A stretch of DNA of 19,364 bases from Porticoccaceae bacterium UBA2002 (GTDB taxonomy: Bacteria > Pseudomonadota > Gammaproteobacteria > Pseudomonadales > Porticoccaceae). The notes under the pieces were generated by a model. It had not been told where the DNA came from. It did not search any database and saw nothing but the letters and a program-made list of their open reading frames with translations. The translations under genes and the position numbers were made by a program. The stretch lies in the NCBI GenBank assembly GCA_002334915.1, contig DDCQ01000097.1:1-19364 (forward strand). Reading direction: 5' to 3'. Shown here piece by piece: positions 1 to 12,213 of the stretch; positions within the stretch are counted from its first letter, which is position 1, and each line of letters opens with the position of its first letter.

Positions 1-212
1 TGATTATCGCCTCTATGGCGCGCATGTTTGAGCGCTTGGATATTGACACCAAACCTGCTGAACTGCGGCGTCTGGGGCGAGCCTATCTGGAAATCACCCA
101 TGCCCTGCTGATAGTCGCGGTCAATCAAAGCCCTGGTGATGCAGACAAAACCCTGAGTGATCTAAAATATCTTAACCTCTGCCTGCTGGAGCGGGCTAAG
201 GGTCAATTTTAA
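1..212 (+). CDS. 3' end of a probable TetR-family transcriptional regulator (partial)
   Basis: The reading frame is already open at the left edge and ends with TAA at 210-212, so only about 70 C-terminal residues are visible. The ATG at 15 is probably internal. The visible part is all alpha-helical in character. A FERLDIDTKP turn is followed by an amphipathic helix and a hydrophobic helix containing AYLEITHALLIVAV, then a short final helix with DLKYLNLCLL. This pattern resembles the ligand-binding and dimerisation domain at the C-terminus of TetR-like repressors, but the DNA-binding N-terminus lies outside the window, so the assignment is an inference. The gene converges on gor, which is on the opposite strand 91 nt away. 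Its target cannot be inferred from here. Confidence 0.45.
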   Translation, partial: IIASMARMFERLDIDTKPAELRRLGRAYLEITHALLIVAVNQSPGDADKTLSDLKYLNLCLLERAKGQF

Positions 213-238
213 GTGTAGGTCCCAAGAATTACAGTCCT

Positions 239-269
239 AACCATAATGTTCCACACAGGTAATATGGTT
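239..269. repeat. Inverted repeat between the convergent TetR-like gene and gor
   Basis: AACCATA at 239-245 is the exact complement of TATGGTT at 263-269, with a 17-nt spacer. It is the only dyad I see in the 91-nt gap where two genes converge. It lacks a clear T-run on either strand, so it is at best a weak terminator. Confidence 0.3.
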
Positions 270-303
270 TAACTTTGCTCGATAAGATACTGATAATAAA
301 CAA

Positions 304-1662
304 CTATCTTGCCTTTTCTCTCATGGTGACAAACTCCTCTGCCGCCGACGGGTGAATACCCACTGTCGCGTCAAAATGCGCCTTAGTTGCACCGGCTTTT
401 AGCGCTATACCCATGCCCTGAATAATCTCCGCCGCATGTTCACCCACCATATGGCAGCCAACCACTGCGTCTGAGGCAGTATCAACAATCAGTTTCATGG
501 TTATGCGGTCGGCACCGCCGCCCAATGTCTGCAACATGGGCCTGAAATCAGAGATATAAACCGCTATATTTGGGTATTCCTGTCGCGCCTGCTCCTCGCT
601 CAGGCCCACAGTACCCAGCTCTGGCTGACAGAATACCGCGGTGGGAATATTGCTGTAATCGATACTGGCCTGCCCTTCCCCATACAGATGATCCACCAGC
701 ACCATCGCTTCCTGAATGGCCACGGGGGTCAGTTGAACACGATCAATCACATCGCCCAGGGCATAGACACTGGGATCTGCAGTAGCAAAATTCTCATCCA
801 CCAGGATAGCGCCATTACTGGCTGTAGCCACGGACGTAGTTTCCAAACCCAGCCCAGCCGTATTCGGCTGGCGGCCTGTGGCATAGAGAACCAAGCCAGC
901 GTTGAGATTACCCTTGCCATTCAGAGACACAGAGAGGCTCTCTGTGGTTTTATTGATTCCATCAATCTCAGTATTTAGATGGATATTGATACCTTTGGCA
1001 ACCATTCCCTCCGCTACCTTCTCAGCCATTTCCCGATCAAAGGATTTAAGCAGCACTGGCCCGCGATAGACCAGATGAGTCTCTACGCCCAGTCCATTTA
1101 AAATACCGGCAAATTCAACCGCTATATAGCCGCCACCCACCACAACCGCTGTTTTGGGCAACTCATCGAGAAAAAACATTTCGTTAGAGCTAATCGCATG
1201 CTCGCTGCCGGGAAATTCAGGGATATAGGGCCAACCACCGGTAGCTACGAGAATAGTGCGAGCACTGTACAGGCTGCCATTGACACTCACCTGATGAGGT
1301 CCAGCAATAGTGGCTCTGCCATCAAAAAGATCGGCGCCGCTATTATCTATAAGGCTGTTGTAGATGCCATTGAGGCGTTCAATTTCAGCAGTTTTATTGT
1401 CCCTTAGTGTCGCCCAGTCGAGCGTTGGCTGCTGGGGGACGGTCCAGCCAAACCCTGCGCTGGCATCAAATAACTCCGGGAACTGAGAGGCATAGACAAA
1501 TAGCTTTTTGGGTACACAGCCGACATTGACACAGGTGCCGCCCAGATAGCGCTCTTCGGCAACAGCCACCCTTTTACCAGTGGAGGCCGCCATACGTGCA
1601 GCCCTTACCCCTCCTGACCCAGCGCCAATTACAAACAGATCATAGTCAAAGCTATCGCTCAT
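304..1662 (-). CDS. gor: Glutathione-disulfide reductase
   Basis: This FAD enzyme reduces oxidised glutathione with NADPH in the cytoplasm. The 452-residue length matches E. coli Gor (about 450). An FAD-binding GAGSGG lies at residues 13-18, and the redox-active disulfide motif GGTCVNVGCVPKK has Cys44 and Cys49. The second Rossmann motif GGGYIAVE is at 176-183. It is followed by Arg200 and Lys206, at the positions of the two NADP-phosphate-binding arginines of E. coli Gor (198 and 204), so the second is conservatively replaced. The catalytic HPSAAEE near the C-terminus (His437) is present, which argues for Gor over lipoamide or mercuric reductase. The ATG has an AGG about 8 nt upstream. Only 14 nt separate it from the end of cysG, so it is probably the last gene of the minus-strand operon. 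Confidence 0.95.
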   Translation of the reverse strand: MSDSFDYDLFVIGAGSGGVRAARMAASTGKRVAVAEERYLGGTCVNVGCVPKKLFVYASQFPELFDASAGFGWTVPQQPTLDWATLRDNKTAEIERLNGIYNSLIDNSGADLFDGRATIAGPHQVSVNGSLYSARTILVATGGWPYIPEFPGSEHAISSNEMFFLDELPKTAVVVGGGYIAVEFAGILNGLGVETHLVYRGPVLLKSFDREMAEKVAEGMVAKGINIHLNTEIDGINKTTESLSVSLNGKGNLNAGLVLYATGRQPNTAGLGLETTSVATASNGAILVDENFATADPSVYALGDVIDRVQLTPVAIQEAMVLVDHLYGEGQASIDYSNIPTAVFCQPELGTVGLSEEQARQEYPNIAVYISDFRPMLQTLGGGADRITMKLIVDTASDAVVGCHMVGEHAAEIIQGMGIALKAGATKAHFDATVGIHPSAAEEFVTMREKAR

Positions 1663-1676
1663 ATCTTATACCTATA

Positions 1677-3127
1677 CTAGACTTCATTATTTTTATTGAT
1701 AACGCCTTCGAGTTTGCTGCCGGACTTACTAAACCAGGCCAGCTTGTTATGCAGGCTAACTACAGAGCCGACAATAATCAGCGTGGGTGCCTTGGCACCT
1801 GCCTCGCGAACAATACCGGGCAGCGTATCCAGGTCGCCCACAAATACCTGCTGTCGGTCAGAGGTGCCTTTTTCAATCAATGCAGCGGGCGTGGTTGGAT
1901 TCAGGCCGTGATCCTTTAGTTGCTGGCATATAGTCTCCATACCATTCAGGCCCATATAGAACACCAGAGTCTGATTGGGTTGCACCAGTTCCGGCCAGTT
2001 TAGATCCATCTTGCCCGACCGCAGATGGCCGGCAATAAAACGCACTGACTGGGCATGGTCGCGATGGGTTAGGGGAATACCCGCATAGCTGGCGCAGCCC
2101 GAGGCTGCCGTAATCCCTGGTACCACCTGAAATGGAATACCCTGTTCTGCCAGAGTTTCAATCTCTTCTCCGCCACGACCAAATATAAAGGGATCACCGC
2201 CTTTCAACCGCACCACCCTGTTACCTTCAAGGGCATAGTCCACCAGCTTTTGATTAATATTATCCTGGGTCACCGGATGGTCGCCGGCGGTCTTGCCCAC
2301 ATAGATACGCGTGGCATCCCGTCGCACCAGGTTGAGTACCTCTTTGGATACCAGGCGATCATAGAGCACTATATCGGCCTGCTGCATCAGTCGCAGCGCC
2401 TTAAATGTCAGTAGATCCGGATCACCGGGACCACCGCCAACCAGATACACCTCACCGGTTTTAAAACTGTCTGTGCTGGCGAGCTTGTCGGCCAATAACC
2501 GCTCTGCTTCATCGAGATTGTTGGCATAGGCCTGCTCAGCAATGGGGCCATAAAATACATCTTCCCAAAATGCCTTGCGATCTGCGCCACTGGCAAACTT
2601 GGTTTTTACTCGCTCGCGAAAGCTGCCGGCCAGTGCGCCCAGTTTGGCCATGCCTGCAGGTAGCAGGCTCTCAAATCTGGTGCGTAACAGTCGCACCAGC
2701 ACTGGTGCATCGCCGCCACTGGAAATCGCCACCTGAATGGGTGAACGATCCACTATAGAGGGGAATATCACTGTAGAGAAACTGGGGTCATCCACCACAT
2801 TGGCGAGCATATGGGCAGCCTGGGCATGTTCGGAGACCAGACGATTTAGGTCGCGATCATTGGTGGCCGCAATTACCATCACTGTATCCGGGTGCTGAAG
2901 TAAATGCTGGTGCTGGTAGGCCGCACTGATAAGCTCAAGGCCATTGCAGCCGTCTGCGGTATCACGGGCATCCATTTCCAGCAGGTCCGGACAGAAGTCT
3001 TTGGCAACAATGGTAATTAGTGCGCTGGCTTCCTGCACGAGGCGCACCTTGCGCAGGGCAATTTCGCCACCACCAATCACCAGAACACGACGTCCCCTGA
3101 GATTATGGAATAAGGGTAGATAGTCCA

Positions 3128-3128
<1 letters not shown>
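1677..3128 (-). CDS. cysG: Siroheme synthase: uroporphyrinogen-III methyltransferase, precorrin-2 dehydrogenase and sirohydrochlorin ferrochelatase
   Basis: This is a bifunctional fusion making siroheme, the cofactor of sulfite and nitrite reductases. Residues 1 to about 210 are the dehydrogenase/ferrochelatase half. It has an NAD-binding GGGEIALRK at 19-27, NVVD at 110-113 (Asp113 aligns with the catalytic Asp104 of Salmonella CysG) and SSGG at 136-139 (Ser137 aligns with the phosphorylated Ser128). Residues from about 225 are the SAM-dependent methyltransferase half, with LVGGGPGDPDLLT at 229-241 and, further on, GGDPFIFGRGGEE and the PGITAASGCASYAG loop. The 483 residues compare with 457 in Salmonella; the excess is mainly a linker and a C-terminal tail. 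Its ATG shares one base with the TAA of serS, which suggests translational coupling. Confidence 0.95.
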
Positions 3129-4798
<1,670 letters not shown>

Positions 4799-4799
<1 letters not shown>

Positions 4800-6139
4800 C
4801 AGGATTTATCCTTTCTCTGTTGTTCGCCCTGCTGGTCAAGCGAGCGCAGATGTCTCAGTTTATCGCCAATCTGCTTTTCCAGCCCATTGTCTGTTGGCTG
4901 GTAATACTGCCGGTCGCCAAGTTCGTCGGGCAGATAGCGCTCTCCCGCAGCGTAGGCACCCTCTTCGCTGTGGGCATAGCGATAGCCCTTGCCGTAATCC
5001 AGCTCTTTCATTAGCCTGGTGGGCGCATTGCGCAGATGCATAGGTACATCGTAACTGGGCAGAGACTGCACATCGGCCATGGTCGCCTTAAACGCGCTGT
5101 ATACGGCGTTGCTCTTGGCGGCTACAGCACAGTAAATCACTGCCTGAGCCAGGGCTAGCTCCCCTTCTGGACTGCCCAAGCGCTCCTGAATATTCCAGGC
5201 ATTGAGGGCTAATTCCAGGGCTCTGGGGTCTGCGTTACCAATGTCTTCTGTGGCTATTCGGGCGACTCGCCGAGCTATATACAATGGGTCACAGCCCCCA
5301 TCCAGCATACGGCACAGCCAATACAGTGCGGCATCTGGCGAGGAGCCACGCACTGACTTATGCAGGGCGGATATCTGATCATAAAAATACTCACCGCCCT
5401 TATCAAAACGCCTGGTATCTCCTACCAGCACCTGTTGGAGAACGGTGATATCAATAGCTGCCGAGTCCGACTGTTCAGTGGCCAGATCATTGGCTATCTC
5501 AAGAAGGTTTAGCGCCCGGCGGGCATCGCCATCGGAGGCATTGGCAAGAAGATCCAGAGCCTGGTCATCAAGCTGCAACTTGCGCTCTCCTAAACCATCC
5601 TGCTTGTCGGCGATGGCCTGCTGAATAACTGTCTTGATTTGTTTGCTATCGAGACTTTTAAGCACATAGACGCGACAGCGTGAGAGCAGCGCATTATTTA
5701 ATTCAAATGAGGGATTCTCTGTAGTGGCACCAATAAATACAACTGTGCCATCTTCCACAAAGGGCAAGAATGCATCCTGCTGTGATTTATTAAAGCGATG
5801 GACTTCATCCACAAACAAAATAGTCTTACGTCCACGCAGGTCGCGCTGCTCTTCGGCTTTGGCAATGGATTCGCGAATTTCTTTTACCCCGGACAATACC
5901 GCTGAAATACTCTCAAAATGGGCGTCAGCCGACGCGGCAATAATCTTGGCCAGGGTAGTTTTACCTACCCCCGGCGGCCCCCAAAAAATCATTGAATGCA
6001 GTGTTTGACTTTCAATCGCCTCGCGCAATGGTTTGCCCGGGCCTATTAGATGCTGCTGCCCATGGAATCCGTCCAGGCTGCCTGGCCGCATTCGAGCGGC
6101 CAGAGGCTGGTAGAGTTGCTGGCTAAACAGGTCAGTCAT
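4799..6139 (-). CDS. rarA: Replication-associated recombination protein A (RarA/MgsA), AAA+ ATPase
   Basis: RarA is a clamp-loader-like AAA+ ATPase that acts at stalled replication forks and interacts with SSB. I place the start at the ATG at 6139, giving 446 residues (E. coli 447) beginning MTDLFSQQ. The frame is open up to 6244, but the extra upstream residues look unlike the family and lie inside lolA. Walker [10 protein letters not shown] is at 54-62 and Walker B LFVDE at 108-112, followed by the RarA-typical [18 protein letters not shown]. Sensor 1 is [10 protein letters not shown], and the C-terminal part holds the family's [14 protein letters not shown] region ([15 protein letters not shown]). 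The start overlaps the end of lolA by 8 nt (ATGACTGA). There is no obvious Shine-Dalgarno site, so coupling to lolA translation is likely. Confidence 0.95.
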
Positions 6140-6755
6140 TGCGAATAACGTCAACGCCAGAGGGAATATCGAAGATAAACAAGTCTGGAGGAAGAACTGG
6201 ATTGTAGTCGACCTCAGCAAAGCTAATCCGGGTAACCTGGCCAAGGTTATCGGTGAGAACTATGGATACGGGCAGCAGATTATCAAAATCAATTTGCACA
6301 GAGCTAAACAGGCTGCCGCCCTGCTCCGGCGTTAGCAAAAACTGGCCCGCGGATAGCTGCTGCACAAAATAGCTGCTATCCAGAGCCTGCAAGTCTCCAG
6401 AGAACAGCATAGCCGGCGCAGATTGGATATTACCAGCAAAGGGTTGCACCATGACCTGTTCAAGGTCCTCATCATAGACCCAGAGAGTAATCCCGTCGGA
6501 AATCACCTGCTGAGGCAAGGGGTGCTCGACTGTCCAGCGTAAACTGTTGGGCTTGGCCACTTGGAACAGACCTTTGGAACCTTGTAGCTCCAGGCCGTTG
6601 GCATCAGTAATCTGCTGCTCGAACTGAGCTGCTAGGCTGGTAATTGGCTGCAGTAGATTGCGCAGCTGCTGAATATCCTCTGGGTCACCACCGGCATGAG
6701 TACTCATAGAGCCAACCAGAGCGAGCAGCGAGAGCATAGATTTGAAAAACGCCAT
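6132..6755 (-). CDS. lolA: Periplasmic outer-membrane lipoprotein carrier protein LolA
   Basis: LolA receives lipoproteins from the inner-membrane LolCDE complex and ferries them across the periplasm to LolB. The 207 residues match the family (E. coli 203). A signal peptide is clear: Lys5, a hydrophobic core at about 7-17 and a predicted cleavage after THA (residue 21). The mature part carries the family pattern, including LAAQFEQQITDANG, GLFQVAKPNSLRW (family: G.F...RP..FRW), DGITLWVYDEDLEQV, and the C-terminal DLFIFDIPSGVDVI. It lies 33 nt downstream of ftsK and overlaps rarA by 8 nt. The ftsK-lolA-rarA order is a conserved gammaproteobacterial arrangement, which supports the assignment where sequence identity alone would be modest. 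Confidence 0.93.
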   Translation of the reverse strand: MAFFKSMLSLLALVGSMSTHAGGDPEDIQQLRNLLQPITSLAAQFEQQITDANGLELQGSKGLFQVAKPNSLRWTVEHPLPQQVISDGITLWVYDEDLEQVMVQPFAGNIQSAPAMLFSGDLQALDSSYFVQQLSAGQFLLTPEQGGSLFSSVQIDFDNLLPVSIVLTDNLGQVTRISFAEVDYNPVLPPDLFIFDIPSGVDVIRND

Positions 6756-6788
6756 ATTGGTTTATCCCTGTTTAAACCGCACTGTCCA

Positions 6789-9155
6789 TTATGACTTTGG
6801 CGCCAGTATTTCCCGACTGCCATTACTGCTCATGGGGCTAACCACTCCGGCAGCTTCCATCTGCTCGATAAGCCTTGCGGCACGGTTATAACCAACTCGC
6901 AATTTGCGCTGTACAGATGAAATAGAAGCCTTGCGGCTCTCCAGCACAAAGGCTACAGCCTCGTCATACAGCGGGTCTGATTCAGCATCTTCCTCGCCCT
7001 CTTCACCGCCGCTAAAGCCTGGCACTGGAATAGAAGCAACTGCGCTTTCGTCAGTAATTTCATCCAGATAATTGGGTGTGCCTCTGCGTTTCCAGTCGGC
7101 AACAACCTTGTGCACCTCATGGTCATCCACAAAGCAACCATGGATTCGCTCTGGTACGCTGGTGCCCGGTGGCAGATAAAGCATATCGCCATGTCCTAGC
7201 AGCTGCTCTGCCCCACCCTGGTCAAGAATGGTTCTCGAATCAATTTTGGAGGACACTTGAAAGGCAATTCTGGAGGGAACATTGGCTTTGATCAGACCTG
7301 TGATAACATCCACCGAAGGCCGCTGGGTGGCCAGTATCAGATGAATACCCGCAGCTCTGGCCTTCTGAGCAATCCGCGCAATTAACTGCTCTACTTTTTT
7401 ACCGACAATCATCATCATATCGGCAAATTCATCAATCACCACCACTATGTAGGGCAGAGTTTCCAATGTGGGCGCCTCTGGCGCTTCCTGGCTGGCATCC
7501 CAACCCATTTCATCAGGATTAAATGTCCACAGAGGATCGCTAATAGGATTGCCTGCTTTTATGGCATCCTCAACTTTGCGGTTATAACCGGCCAGATTGC
7601 GTACGCCCAGTGCAGCCATAAGCTTGTAGCGCCTCTCCATCTCGCCGACACACCAGCGCAGACTGCCCGCGGCATCTTTCATATCGGTAATCACTGGTGT
7701 TAGCAGATGGGGAATATCATCGTAAACCGACAGTTCGAGCATTTTTGGGTCGATAAGAATTAGCTTGACCTCTTCCGGCGACGACTTAAATAGCAGGCTG
7801 AGCAGCATGGCATTAATACCCACAGACTTACCGGAGCCCGTAGTACCTGCCACCAGTAAATGAGGCATTTTTGCCAGATCTGCCACCGTGGGCACGCCGG
7901 CAATATCATGACCCAGAGCCAGAGTTAGCGGTGAGCTGGAGCGATCATAGGCCTCAGATGACAGCACCTCAGTGAGCCGCACCATTTCGCGCTTTTCATT
8001 GGGAATCTCAATCCCGACAACAGATTTTCCCGGAATCACCTCAACAACTCGCACGCTGATAACTGCCATGGACCGCGCCAAATCCTTAGCCAGACCACTG
8101 ATACGACTGACCTTTACACCAGCGGCAGGCTGAATTTCAAAGCGGGTCACCACCGGCCCGGGCAAGACTTCAACCACTTCGGCTTTAATTCCAAAGTCCT
8201 GTAACTTGAGCTCTAACAGTCTCGACAGATGCTCAAGGGACTCCTCTGAGTAGCCGGTATCATTAGACTTATCGGCGGGGTCGAGCAGATTGAGCGGTGG
8301 CAGAGATCCTACAATCTCGGCATCGCCAAACAATGTTTGCTGCTTTTCACGCTCAATCCTGGGGCTGACCGCAGGCTTGGCTTTGGGCGTTTGAATGGTC
8401 GGTGGTTTGCGCTGCCTGGTACTCTTGACCGCAGCCTCCACCTTGACCATGCGTTCAGTCTGAGCCTCTTTTGAAGCCCGAAGTTCACGCTGGCGCCGCT
8501 TGCGTTCTGCCAGAGCATCGGCTGTATTGACAATAGTATTGAGGGTAAAGGCACCCAAACGATCTATGGTCCGAATCCACGAGATATCGGCAAATACAGT
8601 TAGGCCGAACAGAAATAGAGCCAGCAATAACAAGGTACTGCCGGTATAGCTAAAAGCCGCAATAACAGCTTCGCCGATCTTACTGCCCAAAATGCCGCCA
8701 CTGCCAAAAGGATAGTGAGCCAGATTGTCCAGGTACTGAATATTGGCCAGTGAGGTGGCGCTTATCATAACCAGGCCAAAGCCAATAACCCGCAGAATAA
8801 AACTTACCGAATCGAAGCCTTCCCGCTCATCGAGAAAATGAGTGCGCAGAATCTGCGAGGCACGAATGGCTAATAGCAGTGGAAAAAGAAAGGCCATACC
8901 GCCAAATAATGAGAAAAATACATCTGACAGCCAGGCGCCCACGGGTCCAACCAAATTGGCAACATCCTGGCGAGAGCCTGTATGGGACCAGCCCGGGTCC
9001 GCTGATGAATAGGTGAGCAGGGCCAGCAACAAGATAATACATAGAGCTATCCAGCCGATTAGAGCGCCCTCTGCCAGCAGCTTTCTGCTGCGGGATTCAG
9101 ATTCGCTATCGCTGGCTGATGCTCTTCTCGCTGTTTTATTTTGGTCAGTGCTCAA
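6789..9155 (-). CDS. ftsK: DNA translocase FtsK
   Basis: FtsK is a septum-anchored hexameric motor that pumps chromosomal DNA and activates XerCD at dif. Four membrane segments fall at about 31-49, 77-101, 119-139 and 164-189. A short, highly charged linker (about 190-290, with a basic, coiled-coil-like stretch near 215-245) replaces the very long linker of E. coli. The motor follows, with Walker A GTTGSGKS at 437-444 and Walker B VVVIDE at 571-576. The C-terminal winged-helix gamma domain (about 725-785, with [14 protein letters not shown]) reads KOPS. The 788 residues resemble the Pseudomonas length. The start codon is TTG: an in-frame TGA lies just upstream, an AGGGA site sits 9 nt before it, and the next methionine (residue 87 or so) would delete membrane segments. 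Confidence 0.96.
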   Translation of the reverse strand: MSTDQNKTARRASASDSESESRSRKLLAEGALIGWIALCIILLLALLTYSSADPGWSHTGSRQDVANLVGPVGAWLSDVFFSLFGGMAFLFPLLLAIRASQILRTHFLDEREGFDSVSFILRVIGFGLVMISATSLANIQYLDNLAHYPFGSGGILGSKIGEAVIAAFSYTGSTLLLLALFLFGLTVFADISWIRTIDRLGAFTLNTIVNTADALAERKRRQRELRASKEAQTERMVKVEAAVKSTRQRKPPTIQTPKAKPAVSPRIEREKQQTLFGDAEIVGSLPPLNLLDPADKSNDTGYSEESLEHLSRLLELKLQDFGIKAEVVEVLPGPVVTRFEIQPAAGVKVSRISGLAKDLARSMAVISVRVVEVIPGKSVVGIEIPNEKREMVRLTEVLSSEAYDRSSSPLTLALGHDIAGVPTVADLAKMPHLLVAGTTGSGKSVGINAMLLSLLFKSSPEEVKLILIDPKMLELSVYDDIPHLLTPVITDMKDAAGSLRWCVGEMERRYKLMAALGVRNLAGYNRKVEDAIKAGNPISDPLWTFNPDEMGWDASQEAPEAPTLETLPYIVVVIDEFADMMMIVGKKVEQLIARIAQKARAAGIHLILATQRPSVDVITGLIKANVPSRIAFQVSSKIDSRTILDQGGAEQLLGHGDMLYLPPGTSVPERIHGCFVDDHEVHKVVADWKRRGTPNYLDEITDESAVASIPVPGFSGGEEGEEDAESDPLYDEAVAFVLESRKASISSVQRKLRVGYNRAARLIEQMEAAGVVSPMSSNGSREILAPKS

Positions 9156-9164
9156 CGGCCAATT

Positions 9165-9169
9165 TCCCT
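9165..9169 (-). promoter_or_regulatory. Ribosome-binding site supporting a TTG start for ftsK
   Basis: The minus strand reads AGGGA here, 9 nt before the TTG at 9155-9153. An in-frame TGA upstream excludes a longer reading frame, so this site fixes the start. Confidence 0.65.
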
Positions 9170-9184
9170 GTATTTTTCACCTGA

Positions 9185-10299
<1,115 letters not shown>

Positions 10300-10300
<1 letters not shown>

Positions 10301-11004
10301 TGAATCTGACGCTTTTAGATTCTCACCAACCTGTATTCCCCCATCCAAGTCAGGCTGTCAGGGAGCCCGATGGGCTCCTTGCAGTCGGCGGCAATCTCAG
10401 CCCCTCCACTCTTATCGATGCCTATCGCCAGGGTATTTTCCCCTGGTACCAGGACGATGATCCTATTCTTTGGTGGAGCCCCAGTGAGCGCTGCGTGATT
10501 CAGATGGGTGACTTACATCTATCTAAAAGCCTGCGTCGCACTCTGCGTCGGCAGCAGTACACTGTTACCACAGATCAGGATTTTGCTGCTGTACTGGAGG
10601 CCTGTGCTGCGCCAAGAGATGGGGACAGCGGCACCTGGATCACTGCAGAAATGGCCGAGGCCTATATTCAGCTGCACCAGATTGGGCAGGCCCATTCGGT
10701 GGAGGTCTGGGAGTCAGAGCAACTGTTGGGTGGTATCTATGGGGTGGCTGTGGGTGACGTATTCTGTGGCGAGTCGATGTTTAGCCGGGTGACCGATGGC
10801 TCAAAAATTGCCATGGCTTATCTCTGTCACTGGTTATATCAGCAAGAATTTAGGCTGCTCGACTGCCAGATTGAGAATCCCCACCTAATCAGTATGGGCG
10901 CTGAGTTGATGCCCAGAGATGAATTTCTCGAACTGCTTTTGGCTGGGAGAGATCGTATCCATAAATGGCCCAAGACTGCAGAGCCTGTTCCTTGGCCGGT
11001 CTAG
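10300..11004 (+). CDS. aat: Leucyl/phenylalanyl-tRNA-protein transferase
   Basis: Aat transfers Leu or Phe from aminoacyl-tRNA to proteins with N-terminal Arg or Lys, turning them into ClpS/ClpAP substrates. The length of 234 residues equals that of E. coli Aat. Signatures in order: FPHPSQA near 13, GLLAVGGNLS at 25-34, FPWY at 47-50, WWSPSERCV at 58-66, then VGDVFCGESMFSRVTDGSK and DCQIENPHLISMGAELMPR in the C-terminal acyltransferase (GNAT-like) fold. The start overlaps the trxB stop (TGATG), so the two are co-transcribed and probably coupled. The partner transferase bpt follows 66 nt downstream, and clpA/clpS lie beyond infA. Confidence 0.96.
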
Positions 11005-11023
11005 GCTTGAGTAACTATCAGGG

Positions 11024-11062
11024 ATCAACTAGTCTTAGACACTGTAGTGACATTGAGTTGAT
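11024..11062 (+). repeat. Inverted repeat in the aat-bpt spacer
   Basis: ATCAACT at 11024-11030 pairs exactly with AGTTGAT at 11056-11062, enclosing a smaller CACT-GT-AGTG dyad at 11040-11049. The right arm ends 8 nt before the bpt ATG, in the place where a ribosome-binding site would be expected, and no Shine-Dalgarno site is visible there. Confidence 0.35.
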
Positions 11063-11070
11063 ACAAAATT

Positions 11071-11808
11071 ATGACCAGAGATATTTCACCTGATATAGGT
11101 AAAATCAGGCTACTTTTAACAGAGCCCCATGATTGCAGTTATCTGGATAACCATCTGGCCACCACGGCATTTGTGGACCCCGAAATTGAGATTGATGCCG
11201 AGCTCTACGGGCGCATGAGTGCCATGGGCTTTCGGCGCAGCGGCCTGTATCTCTACTCACCGCTGTGCAGCGCATGTAATGCCTGCGTGCCAGCACGAAT
11301 TCCCGTCAATCAGTTCCGCTCCTCGCGCTCACAAAAGCGCTGCCTAAAGCGCAATGAGGATATTGCTGTTAAACAGGTTAGAAATATCAGCTTTGATCAG
11401 CACTACCCCATCTACGATCGCTATATTTCTGGTCGTCATTTTGAAGGCGATATGTTTCCTCCTTCACAGGAGCAGTTCGAGCAGTTTTTGGGCAATGCAT
11501 GGGATTGCAGCAGATTTTTAGAGTTTAGCATTGATGAACAACTGATTGGCTGTGCTGTGGTTGACCAGTTGCCAAATGCTCTGTCGGCAATCTACACCTA
11601 CTTTGACCCCCACTATGCTGAGCGCAGTCTCGGCACCCTGGCAGTGCTTCTGCAGATTCAACTGGCGCAACAGATGGGACTGGAACATCTCTATCTTGGA
11701 TACTGGATTGCCGACTGTCAGAAGATGAACTACAAAACCAAGTATCAGCCACTGGAGCTGCTGCAGGAAAATACCTGGAGACTTTCGGCTTTAAGAGCGC
11801 TGATCTAA
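11071..11808 (+). CDS. bpt: Aspartate/glutamate leucyltransferase (bacterial protein transferase Bpt)
   Basis: Bpt is a homologue of eukaryotic arginyltransferase ATE1 that adds Leu to proteins with N-terminal Asp or Glu, making them N-degrons for ClpS. The 245 residues fit the family. The N-terminal region has Cys22 in DCSYL and the hallmark GFRRSGLYLYSPLCSACNAC: Cys66, Cys69 and Cys72 form a CxxCxxC. It is followed by VPARIPVNQF and by SRSQKRCLKRN. The C-terminal transferase half contains YTYFDPHYAERSLGTLAVLLQI, the LYLGYWIADCQKMNYK motif and YQPLELL. It lies between aat and infA on the same strand. The gene is absent from E. coli but is usual next to aat in Pseudomonas and relatives. Confidence 0.94.
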   Translation: MTRDISPDIGKIRLLLTEPHDCSYLDNHLATTAFVDPEIEIDAELYGRMSAMGFRRSGLYLYSPLCSACNACVPARIPVNQFRSSRSQKRCLKRNEDIAVKQVRNISFDQHYPIYDRYISGRHFEGDMFPPSQEQFEQFLGNAWDCSRFLEFSIDEQLIGCAVVDQLPNALSAIYTYFDPHYAERSLGTLAVLLQIQLAQQMGLEHLYLGYWIADCQKMNYKTKYQPLELLQENTWRLSALRALI

Positions 11809-11853
11809 ATAGATGCATAGAGGTGCAATTGGCTTTGCTATAGCCGGCGTTTT

Positions 11854-11875
11854 AGGGCAAACTGCGCCCTTTTTT
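11854..11875 (+). terminator. Short intrinsic terminator or attenuator between bpt and infA
   Basis: AGGGC (11854-11858) pairs with GCCCT (11866-11870) across a 7-nt loop, followed by a run of six T ending at 11875. The stem is only five base pairs, so read-through into infA (19 nt further on) is plausible and it may act as an attenuator. Confidence 0.5.
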
Positions 11876-11894
11876 ACAGGCACGTAAGATTTCT

Positions 11895-12113
11895 ATGGCG
11901 AAAGAAGATCACATTGAGTTTGATGGCGAGGTTATTGATACCCTGCCCAACACCACTTTTCGAGTTAAGCTTGAAAACGACCATGTTATTATTGCCCATA
12001 TCTCTGGCAAGATGCGCAAGCACTATATCCGCATTCTAACGGGCGATAAGGTCAAGGTTGAAATGACCCCCTATGACCTGACCAAGGGTCGCATTACTTT
12101 CCGCGAACGCTAA
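11895..12113 (+). CDS. infA: Translation initiation factor IF-1
   Basis: IF-1 is a small S1/OB-fold protein that binds the A site of the 30S subunit during initiation, with IF-2 and IF-3. The 72 residues match the universal length. The sequence is nearly canonical throughout: [60 protein letters not shown] and a terminal TFRER. It has its own small transcription unit, bounded by the weak terminator before it and the hairpin-plus-T-run after it. The ribosome-binding site is poor. Its position between the N-degron transferases and clpA/clpS is conserved; E. coli has a tRNA-Ser gene (serW) between infA and clpA, and there is none here. Confidence 0.98.
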   Translation: MAKEDHIEFDGEVIDTLPNTTFRVKLENDHVIIAHISGKMRKHYIRILTGDKVKVEMTPYDLTKGRITFRER

Positions 12114-12129
12114 TCTACTTTCCGATCTA

Positions 12130-12169
12130 GCTGGATTCAGATTAACCCAGCCTGAACCAGCAGTTTTTT
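12130..12169 (+). terminator. Intrinsic terminator of infA
   Basis: GCTGGATTCAG (12130-12140) pairs with CTGAACCAGC (12152-12161) as ten base pairs with one bulged A. The run of six T at 12164-12169 follows at once. It starts 17 nt after the infA stop codon. Confidence 0.75.
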
Positions 12170-12178
12170 ATAGCCTAT

Positions 12179-12213
12179 AAAAAAGCGAGATATTGCTGAG
12201 AATATCTCGCTTT
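12179..12213 (-). terminator. Intrinsic terminator of clpA
   Basis: A perfect 13-bp stem (12182-12194 with 12201-12213, key half AAAGCGAGATATT) closes a 6-nt loop. Read on the minus strand it ends in a run of six T (complement of 12179-12184), 26 nt after the clpA stop. On the plus strand only three T follow, so it is mainly the clpA terminator, with possible back-up for infA. Confidence 0.82.

Noticed and set aside
673..680. FtsK-orienting KOPS octamers (GGGNAGGG) at 673-680 and 19140-19147, both on the minus strand
   Set aside because: Two copies in 19 kb is about the chance expectation and two sites cannot show strand bias.
6140..6244. Upstream extension of rarA by 35 codons
   Set aside because: It lies inside lolA and reads nothing like RarA; the ATG at 6139 gives the family length and N-terminus.
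12164..12184. A/T-only inverted repeat (TTTTTTATA / TATAAAAAA) between infA and clpA
   Set aside because: It is formed by the T-run of one terminator and the A-run of the next and needs no separate explanation.
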